A DNA stretch of 64,000 nt, taken from positions 1,787,001 to 1,851,000 of the forward strand of contig JASFXZ010000029.1 in assembly GCA_032209605.1 (NCBI GenBank). The letters run 5' to 3'. The notes below the pieces were generated by a model that was not told the DNA's origin, ran no database searches, and saw nothing but the letters and a program-made list of their open reading frames with translations. This document shows positions 55,943-64,000 of this stretch, in pieces (the stretch's first letter is position 1; every line of letters starts with the position of its first letter). The DNA is from Mactromeris polynyma. Its lineage: Eukaryota; Mollusca; Bivalvia; Venerida; Mactridae. Position numbers and translations under genes: made by a program.

Positions 55943-57154
55943 AATAACTCAGACTAGCTCCCGTCATTATATGTTTTACCATTTTCAAATACATTTACCT
56001 TCTACTGGATATGATTTCTTTCTTGTAATAGGTCCATTATGATGCCTTTATCATCTATTCAAAGTGATAATTAGTACACTTTTATACTTTCAACAGTGAT
56101 GTTTAACACTTATACACTTTTCAGTACTTTCAATTAATTCCCCTGCTTTTATTTTCTCTTTTCCTTAATTCTGAAATTACATCATCCGAGCAACGGATGC
56201 AATTTGAGTAAACAATGTGTGAATTGCATGCAAATAGATGAAACATTTTGGTGTTTGAATAAGGCTGTTGAATTTTGCCATACCCTAAACTATCACTTCT
56301 GTGATTGGAAGCAATATTTTTGAATGCCCCAAGCAGAAATCACGGTGCATTTCAAATGGACAATTATAGCGGCTGGTGCCTTATGAATATATAATTGTCC
56401 ATGTTTTTTTCCTTTTCATGGTCGGAGCTGACCAGTCCATTAAAAAGGCTCGACCGGTGATAAAGTGTTCTTCATGACAGAAACAATGAATATCTGAATA
56501 ACAATGATACTCATCATATTATAACAGATGTATTATGTGCTACGTGATTTGTTAATTTCGATATCTTTCGTCTGGTACACTCGGTTTATTTGCTCAAATC
56601 TTTCATAAGGCCATAGCTTTGTGGTGTGCTTTTATTTCCCCCCTACAACAGGCTGTTTATTGTCCATCATTGTTAGAGTCGTGTATTTATATAAATTGAC
56701 TTTCTGCGCATGTTATTAAGTTGCATATCACTGGACTACACGTGATAAGTAATATGAATTAGATCTAAAAGACAATTTATAAAATTAAATCTATTTTTAT
56801 AGTCTTTGTCTTCATTTTGTTATACTTCCTGTTGAGTATATTCAAATTAAATCCCACTAATTGTGTGTATTGAAATGCGTGTATTTCTAAAACGGTCAAG
56901 AATGTGATGAAGAAAATCCAAACATACCTCCTGCTTTATCTTAATTTGAAATGCGTTTTCAAAGTTTGCGACATAACAAACTATTGTTTTCAATATTACT
57001 GAAAAGTGAAGGAATCAACATGCATTATAAATGACCATTGGACGTAGCAGTTTTGTAAAACCAAAGCAATTGGATAAGCATTAAATCGTTCACTGTAACA
57101 GGAATGCATATTGTTTATTTGGCTTAAGCGTACAATATTTTGATTATACATGTA
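55943..57154. other. Unassigned AT-rich DNA with one hairpin
   Basis: A perfect 12-bp inverted repeat, 'tggacaattata' at 56357-56368 and 'tataattgtcca' at 56390-56401, is the only structure noted. No gene recognised in 1.2 kb. Confidence 0.45.
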
Positions 57155-57501
57155 CCTGAAGATGTATCTGGCTCATCTGAACATAACATGTTTGAATTGG
57201 CTTCATCCAGTATTGTTGTTACATTTGGCTATACCATCTCTAATAACAACCTTTGCATTGTATAACCTATTGAAAATATCTTTTTTTACCACATTACTAA
57301 CAGACAAAACTCATAAAAAAGCCCGATTGTTTTTAGAATATATGAAGTACAAACATCCTTTTCCACCAAATACGGATCAATACAATATGAGTAAATTCTT
57401 TGTTAATGCAAGTTTATTGAAGTTTTAACTACAGGACAAATATTTTTAATGTTTGTTTAGGTAAACATATGGAACAAAACATGAGCAGAATATTACTTTA
57501 A
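57155..57501 (-). mobile_element. TTAA-ended element, family T, copy T5
   Basis: Minus-strand copy: ends in 'tattactttaa' on the right and starts 'ctgaagatgtatctggctca' on the left. A 92-codon open frame covers most of it, but it has no counterpart frame in the other copies, so it is not taken as a gene. Confidence 0.75.
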
Positions 57502-57689
57502 AATACAATCAAGGTCATTGTATTTGGAAATTTCATACTTTATCTCTACGGTTATTAAATTTGTAAACTAAACAATGTTAAATAACTATAAACTACATAC
57601 ATTTATTAGTTACATGTTGAACCTCAATCACTGAGGACTGGGAGATGACTTTGATATTTGCATGTTAAGCGATATTTGTTGGACAATTA

Positions 57690-57800
57690 CATTGATTTAT
57701 TTCTGCCAACCTAATGATTAGTATTTAGTGGAACGCCGGAGCGCCATATTTCTTAAACCATGCTGCAATCATTTGATCAATTTTCTGGATTGAAGAAATA
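57690..57800 (+). repeat. Old dispersed repeat L, partial copy 3
   Basis: 'cctaatgattagtatttagt' and 'aatcatttgatcaattttct' correspond to the L copies at 12310-12480 and 42140-42290. Confidence 0.4.
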
Positions 57801-59111
57801 TAGGAATTTTATAAGTGAATGTGATTTGTTAAGAAATATTATTTCATTATCATGTTTGTTTTGCTTGTTATTGAATCCGTTTTGCAAAATTGGAAAGAAG
57901 CAAAACAAAAAAGGCCGCTATGCAGATCCGTTGTGTACGAAATAAAAGTTAAAAAGGGAACAGTAACACAAACAGTTATATAATCCAGGCTAAGACATGT
58001 GTCGTCACCATAATGAGAGGGTAATTGCTGGTTAAATATTGTGCAGATTGTCCTATTGCAATGTATAAGTACTTGTAAGGAAAGACTTTACACAGATGGT
58101 GACGCCAACTGTTTTTCACTTTCGACGAGCGTAGCAAATGAATGGAGTAATTATTCTTCATTCGCATAAAAATCCACTAATCGGTCATTGAGAATTATTC
58201 GAATTAGTCATGTTTGTAACATTTGCGGACGACACACTTCTTTACTAATGCTCCATTAAAATTGGTGGTTGTTTTGATAACACATTTTTATATTCGAACA
58301 TATCAAGGGAAAGGCATTTGAACTTGTTTTGATGAAAGCAAACGTGTATTTTTGCAGTAGATTAGTACATTCTACAATTATTTTTAAGTTTTTTTCATTT
58401 GAATGATGAAATTGCTCTATTTTCTAGAACATGTTCATGTTTTTATTTTACAAATGTCACGCATGCACCAATGTTTGTGTTCAGAGGTAATGCGTGTGCT
58501 TCCGATCGAAAGTTGGAACACATTGTTAAACCAAACGAATAATAGATGCTGCTTTTCGTCGATTATGTTGTTAATCTCTTTAGAATTCCAGTTATTATCT
58601 ATCGCTTATTTATCTTACGGTAATATTTTCTAAAAAAATTAGATAGCCAAGCATCAAAAAATAACAACAACTTCTATTTTATGTTTAAGGATAGTCCACG
58701 ATATTCACCTTTTTACCTTCAAATCATGTACAATAAAGTTATAACACGCACGATTTTCGTATTCATGATTTGCCATTGTGTCGTCTGATTACGAGTGCAA
58801 AATACGTCAGTCGCTCCTTCTAATATTACACATGTCTTTTGTTGACAATTCATTGTAACTGACAAAACGTATCGTCTTTTCATAGTTATTTGTTGTTGGT
58901 GTTGATGTTTACAATATGAGATTACTTTTGAGGTCGTATTCGTCAAGTCAAGCGCAGTATTGATATAAACGCATGTTTGTGTTCTACTTTCATCCATTGA
59001 TTATTAAAAAGTTGCTAACGTGTATGAAGTACGACACAAGCGGTGAAACTCTGGGTGCGCCAGCTCAACCTAGGTAGGAGTAAAGATTATGATTGTGAAG
59101 GCAGTATATTT
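57801..59111. other. Unassigned AT-rich DNA
   Basis: No repeat, RNA or coding signal recognised in 1.3 kb; the open frames at 58403-58633 and 58719-58997 have no motif. Confidence 0.45.
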
Positions 59112-59483
59112 AAACATCCAGTATTGTTACTGACAGTTTCAAGGCTGTAATTCGCTGTATGGTTATTATTTCTTTTTGTGTTTTGAATGAATGTTATATT
59201 TCCTTTTCCCCTGTGCAATTCTTTCACTTATATAGTGTTCAGGTTATTTTCTGCCCAGTTTCAGTCTATTGTTGGCAGCTGTCGTGACTTGTTCTGTGAT
59301 CTTTTCCATCCATTAATTTTCCCCTTCACTGTTTGTCCTCTTTGATTCTCCGTAGTCCTTCCTTATGGTATGCCAAGCCATTCATTGCACCTTATGGATT
59401 GTTGTTTTCCCGGAGGTCTGTGTGGGAAGGCATTGTCTTATGTATGTGGTGTTCCCTGTAACAACTTATTCCTTCTCTCTTTG
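59112..59483 (+). mobile_element. Family E retroposon, long copy
   Basis: From 'catccagtattgttactgac' to 'cttattccttctctcttt', colinear with E1 except for a short deletion around 59385 ('cattgcaccttatggattgt'). Confidence 0.85.
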
Positions 59484-59599
59484 ATATAACCAATAGTGTA
59501 TCGGTTGGTAAATCATATCGCAAATATATTTCATAAACTGTTTTTGTACTTTTATATATTATATCATATTCAAAATGGTTCAGAGCATTGGAAATTGCC

Positions 59600-59860
59600 T
59601 TCGAATCCCCAATTCGGCCTACTGTTGCTAGTTCTGTGACGTAATTCATCCATTAAATTTCCTCCCTGTGTGTCCTTCTTAAATATCTTTAGTTGTCCTT
59701 TATGGTCGGCCAGGCCATTCCTTGGGCCCTGTCCCCTTGCGTATTTACCCTTGCAACTCCTCAATGCCTAATGGTTTGTGGACTGTTGTTTCCCCGGAGG
59801 ACTGTCTAGGGAGGAATTGTCTTGTGTATGTGACATTATCTGTATCAACTTATTCTCTCT
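59600..59860 (+). mobile_element. Family E retroposon, 5'-truncated copy
   Basis: From 'aattcggcctactgttgcta' to 'acttattctctcttttgg'. It lies 120 bp after the preceding copy in the same orientation. Confidence 0.8.
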
Positions 59861-60885
59861 TTTGGTAGACCATTGTTTGAAGTTAATGTACATCAAAGAA
59901 GTAATGGCGTATATATTCATGATATAACGATGATAGGAACAACTTGTTTTATTATTATAAGATATAATCTGAAGCTTCAACAGATGCTTTGAGATTAACA
60001 CATTCCATTGTTGATTCTTTTCAGAATAAAAGATAATTTTCATGAATTGTGCATTAATGCATTTATTCTAATTGACTTTCATTAATCACGCCAATAGTAA
60101 TTGCGTTGTCATGATGAATTCTAAGACGCACGACATGAAACTGTGCTTTGGCTATTGCGATCCCTAGATTCTTTGTTTTTTTTCTAATGGATATATTTCA
60201 TTTACATCAATTTACGCAACTTTTTCAAAGACAAACTGTTACAATTATGTAGTTTGCCGATAATATTGCACACGATTAGCAATAATTGGCGCAAGGTTAG
60301 TTGATGCTTTAACTCGGCAGGAGATTAAAAGTGTTACTTTTTGTTCCATAAAATCGCACATTCGGTGCACATAAAGTGATATATCATATATTGAATGATT
60401 AACGCCGTATTTAACGATAGTAGTTTATACAAAAGTGACTAAGTGAAATGTTCGGCCAGTATGATAATCGTATTTCTGCGAAAACAATAAATAACATATT
60501 TGTGCTTGTTCCTTTGTCGAACCGACTAAATACTGCTTGTATATTCAGCCAACTGAAGCTACTATGCATACTTCCTACTTACTTTATCATGAAAACACGT
60601 ATCAAAGATGACTGGATGAAATTTTACAACCATTTGAACATTATATAAAGCATTTCCTAAACATAAATGTCACAGGGGAGTTCTTGGCGTTACTATGTTA
60701 CATAATTGTCATTGTTAGTCATCAACGTTGACCTTTAACGAAAATACCAGTTAAATTTACTCAATTAACCATATTCGGTTGTTTCATGTTGCCCCACTGA
60801 TATTTTCACAGCATAAACATTGGCCGGTTGTTTTGATAATACATCTAACTGATTGTTTTAAATATGGATGTGTAACTATTTATGA
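59861..60885. other. Unassigned AT-rich DNA
   Basis: Nothing recognised on either strand. Confidence 0.4.
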
Positions 60886-61110
60886 AAAGAGAGAGAATAA
60901 GTTGCTACAGTGACGCCTCATACATAATACAATGCATCTCCACACAGATCTCCGGAAAAAAACAGTTCATAAAACATAAGGCATTTTAGGAGGCGCAAGG
61001 GTCCATACGTAAAGGAACAGGGACTCAATGAATGGCATGGCCGACCATATGGGATAACTAAGGAGAATCAAAGAGGAGAAATAGGGGGGATTTAATGGAT
61101 GAAATACAAG
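60886..61110 (-). mobile_element. Family E retroposon, 5'-truncated copy
   Basis: Plus strand 'aaagagagagaataagttgc', 'aaaacataaggcattttagg' and 'gggataactaaggagaatca' is the reversed 3' half of E with its CT-rich end intact. Confidence 0.82.
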
Positions 61111-61505
61111 TGGAGAGAAAATAACATGAAGACTATATTATCCAGCATAATCTTTTCATTGCAGAAGAGACCAATTTCAAGTACGCTTGTTATATCTATG
61201 ACCTTTAAATTACAATCGAATTCGCTCACTCACATGCGCACTAACTATATTTTTATATTTGTTGATTATTCCTTGTCGTTTCGGTGCATATTAACTATGT
61301 ATTATGAGTTGCTTTTTAATACTATACGGTTTAATGACGGATTGCTGTATTGTATTCTAAATTTTAAGTTGTAGTTATGTGAATGCATATTAAAATAAAT
61401 TGACGAAACTGTCTTCATTATATACTTATTACATTAAATTATGTTCTGCTATGGATGTTGCATTGTATTTTAATGTAAAGGTGTTGATACTTATTTCCCA
61501 TTCGT

Positions 61506-61739
61506 GTGCGCTGCTATGGAATTTACAACCTCTTCTGTAAGTGACGATATTTTAAGAAAACGTAACATGTGATGTCACTATTTGTAAGCAGGAAACAATA
61601 TTTACTCCATATGATTACTTTTTTTTCATATTGCCATATAGAGCAAATATATATTGCTTTCTGTCAGTACATGTACATGTGACGTTTTTTTGGAAATGAC
61701 GTCTCTTACAAAGAGGTTGGAAATCGTACAGCGGCGCTC
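61506..61739 (+). mobile_element. Palindromic CRE-bearing MITE, copy P6
   Basis: 234 bp from GTGCGCTGCTATGGAATTTA to 'gtacagcggcgctc'. The CRE octamers have decayed by point changes (TGACGATA and TGACGTCT). Confidence 0.85.
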
Positions 61740-61984
61740 ATATATGAAATGTATAATTACATAATAGCTATATTGATAGCATCTATATAAATGATGTAGA
61801 ATTGGTATGTTGTCTCTGGCTAAAACTGAAGAGAATATTTATTTGATGGTTGTATTTACTAGTAACCCCACTCTGATTAGGACCAACGGAACGCTGTAAA
61901 TGCGAAATATATTGCATTCAACTTCAGTGCATCTTAATGAGAAGCATGATTTGTTTCACTTTCAAGTGCTGTGAGCCAACAACC

Positions 61985-62865
61985 AAACGAAGCGAAATGT
62001 TAATTACTTAGTATGTTCATAAAGACAAACAAACATATAAGAGCCGAAGGAGGAATAAAGAGTTGATTTATATACATGTGACCTGTGTGACTGGGAATGT
62101 GTATGTAAGTTGGTAGTTGGATGACTGTACGCTAGCAATATTAAGTTGAAGTCCATGTAATTGACCTCATAAAAAAATCGAGGAATTCTAAAAGCTTAAG
62201 CATTGCACAATAAATGCTTAGCAAAATGTAGTGTAGGGAAAGTATGTATTTTACATCCATCGCCTTCGCTCTCATTACGAGGAACCGAGATTGTAAAAGA
62301 GAGAATAAGTTGCTACAGGGAACGCCACATACACAAAACAATGCCTCCCCACACATACCTCGTGGAAAACAACAGTCCACAAAAGTAAGTAACACCGGTG
62401 CATGATTGTATCATTAAAATACACAACATATTTCACAACAGGTATGAAATATTACACAAATGTGAAATGTCAGTTTGAAATTACGACATCCGCAGACTCA
62501 TGTGTCAGCACTTATTTACATGACAGAATCGTTATTATTTACATAGAATTAAAAATTAAAACTGTCAATACAGTACTATGCGAATACAGGGAATCAACTT
62601 TCTGTTCAATTGATAAGAATCAAGCCATATGATCTGTACATTGATTCAATACTTCTAGAAGATTTCGTTTGGTATCAGCAACTTAATGTATACCGAATGG
62701 AATAACATCCGTACATAATTCGATAGTTCGTCAAATCTAACGATACCTATTAAATAATTCATTTAGACATTGATATTCAAGTTTTTTTTATCACAGTTGG
62801 GGTTATATATCACTTAAATTTCATACTATATTTCTTCGGCAGTTTATCCTAGCATCCTATCATAA
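61985..62865 (+). repeat. Old duplicated region J, copy 2
   Basis: Colinear with 48356-50095 over three blocks; contains the E fragment at 62296-62382, which copy 1 lacks. No coding content recognised. Confidence 0.5.
62296..62382 (-). mobile_element. Family E retroposon, 3' end only
   Basis: Plus strand 'aaaagagagaataagttgct', 'acagggaacgccacatacac' and 'acctcgtggaaaacaacagt': about 87 bp of the 3' end. Confidence 0.8.
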
Positions 62866-62967
62866 TTATGGGATGCTACATGCTCTATAGGATACGGTAG
62901 TATAAAGCAGTAAAGGGGAAAGCAGGAGAAGCATTGAACTGAACAAGTATTGAAAAAGACAGACTTC

Positions 62968-63792
62968 CCCTATGCAGTGCTTTCACTTGATATAATAATC
63001 ATGTCCCCCCTTTCGGCCTATTATTGCTGGCTTTCTTAACTTGTTTCGTGATGTATTCCATCCGTTAAATTCCTCTCTTGTTGGCCCCCTTAATTTTCCG
63101 CATTTTCGGCTTATTATTGCTGACTTTATTAACTTGTTTCGTGATGTATTCCATCAATTAAATCCTACCTTGCACCCACTATTTTCATACATGTTTATCC
63201 TTGCACCTATATACCCATACATGTTTACCCTTGCACCAATATACCAATACATGTTTATCCTTGCACCTATATACCCATACGTGTTTACCCTTGCACCAAT
63301 ATACACATACGTGTTTACCCTTGCACCAATATACCCATACGTGTTTACCCTTGCACCTATATACCCATACGTGTTTACCCTTGCACCAATATACCCATAC
63401 ATGTTTACCCTTGCACCTATATTCCCATACATGTTTACCCTTGCACCTATATTCCCATACATGTTAACCCTTGCACCTATATTCCCATACGTGTTTACCC
63501 TTGCACCTATATTCCCATACATGTTTACCCTTGCACCGCTATTCCCATACAGGTTTACCCTTGCACCTATATACCCATACGTGTTTACCCTTGCACCGCT
63601 ATTCCAATACATGTTTACCCTTGCACCCCTATTCCCATACATGTTTACCCTTGCACCTATATACCCATACGTGTTTACCCTTGCACCTCCTCCACTCCGT
63701 ATCAAATGTTTAAATGTTGTTATCTTGGCGGTCTGTGTGGAGCGGCATCGTCTTGTGCATTTGGCGTTTGGAACAATTTAATCTTTCTTAGC
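62968..63792 (+). mobile_element. Family E retroposon containing tandem expansions
   Basis: E text is recognisable before the array ('cctatgcagtgctttcactt', 'taacttgtttcgtgatgtat', 'tccatccgttaaattcctct') and after it ('atcttggcggtctgtgtgga'). A segment of about 85 bp around 'ttcggcctattattgctg' is present twice (63013 and 63105), and a 30-bp minisatellite occupies 63190-63690. The CT-rich end is eroded. Confidence 0.75.
63190..63690 (+). repeat. 30-bp minisatellite, about 17 units, inside an E copy
   Basis: Unit 'tttacccttgcacctatata' + 'cccatacatg' with variants (CCAATATAC, CCGCTATTC, CATACGTG). It corresponds to the E segment reading 'cgtatttacccttgcaactc' in the copy at 59600-59860. Frames on both strands remain open (a 10-residue repeat on the plus strand) because 30 is divisible by 3. 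Confidence 0.92.
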
Positions 63793-64000
63793 AGCACATT
63801 ATGATGTATAGCTTTGGAAATGTCAAGATGGCATGCCAATGACGCACTTTAACGTCACATTGCCTAAAATATAAACTCGTATATGAAATTAAAACCGTGC
63901 AAACGACTTGAATGTCACAAGGTATGTGCACTTTACATTCTATATGTATTTCATTTAAAATGAAAACGACTTGGATCCAATGGTTTTCTGTGTTACTGTG

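Noticed and set aside
57150..57428. 92-codon membrane-like protein
   Set aside because: It is the reverse of TTAA element T; the other four copies do not keep the frame.
63041..63781. 246-codon frame with a decapeptide repeat
   Set aside because: It is a transposon copy with a 30-bp array; opposite-strand frames are equally open and the flanks are family E sequence.

Overview
This 64 kb window looks like eukaryotic, AT-rich, non-coding DNA (intergenic or deep intronic), most likely from a bivalve mollusc. The bivalve call is an inference. It rests on several tRNA-headed SINE types whose head and body motifs I associate with bivalve genomes (a GTGGCCGAGTGGTTA-type head, and bodies ending in a (C)GGCGTTAAA motif), plus the diverged dispersed repeat at 42688-42955. 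Species is not resolvable by eye. I found no convincing host protein-coding gene, rRNA or functional tRNA. Long open frames occur only inside tandem arrays whose unit length is divisible by three (or whose frames cycle), and the other open frames are short. The only recognisable protein remnants are two broken C-terminal tails of LINE (non-LTR) reverse transcriptases, at 6187-6357 and 24070-24354, both on the minus strand.

Layout. 0-8 kb: SINE fragments, a palindromic CRE-bearing MITE (P1), a TTAA-ended element (T1), a 450-bp retroposon-like repeat (E1), an old dispersed repeat (H1), a GTCTGTCYGTCCGTCC-type repeat and a LINE tail. 8-17 kb: two linked palindromic elements, a pogo/Tigger-like MITE, minus-strand SINEs and a 518-bp element with terminal inverted repeats. 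17-24 kb: a hAT-like element with a perfect 8-bp target duplication, a SINE whose body carries four tandem 90-bp units, a truncated hAT copy abutting P2, a pogo-like MITE, a (TGTATG)-rich minisatellite and a second LINE tail. 25-34 kb: a six-copy 58-bp array, P3, P4, several TIR elements, a SINE nested in a TIR element with a perfect 11-bp target duplication, another full SINE with an 11-bp duplication, and a TA-flanked pogo-like MITE. 36.1-41.7 kb: the dominant feature, a 4.6-kb array of 33-bp units joined to a 1-kb array of 40-bp units that appears to be an inverted relative of the first. 43-54 kb: two copies of a 1.3-1.6 kb duplicated block (D1, D2) that differ by independent SINE insertions in opposite orientation and by a 42-bp array present only in D2, plus an 8-bp microsatellite. 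53.8-64 kb: a cluster of E retroposon copies, TTAA elements T4 and T5, P6, and an E copy that has given rise to a 30-bp minisatellite.

No genes act together here. The coherent story is genome dynamics. Many transposon classes (SINE, LINE, E retroposon, hAT, pogo-like, TTAA-type, palindromic MITEs) are interleaved, and individual copies have repeatedly spawned private tandem arrays from their own internal sequence. All homology statements are by-eye comparisons within this window; family names given as '-like' rest on terminal motifs and target duplications, not on database searches.
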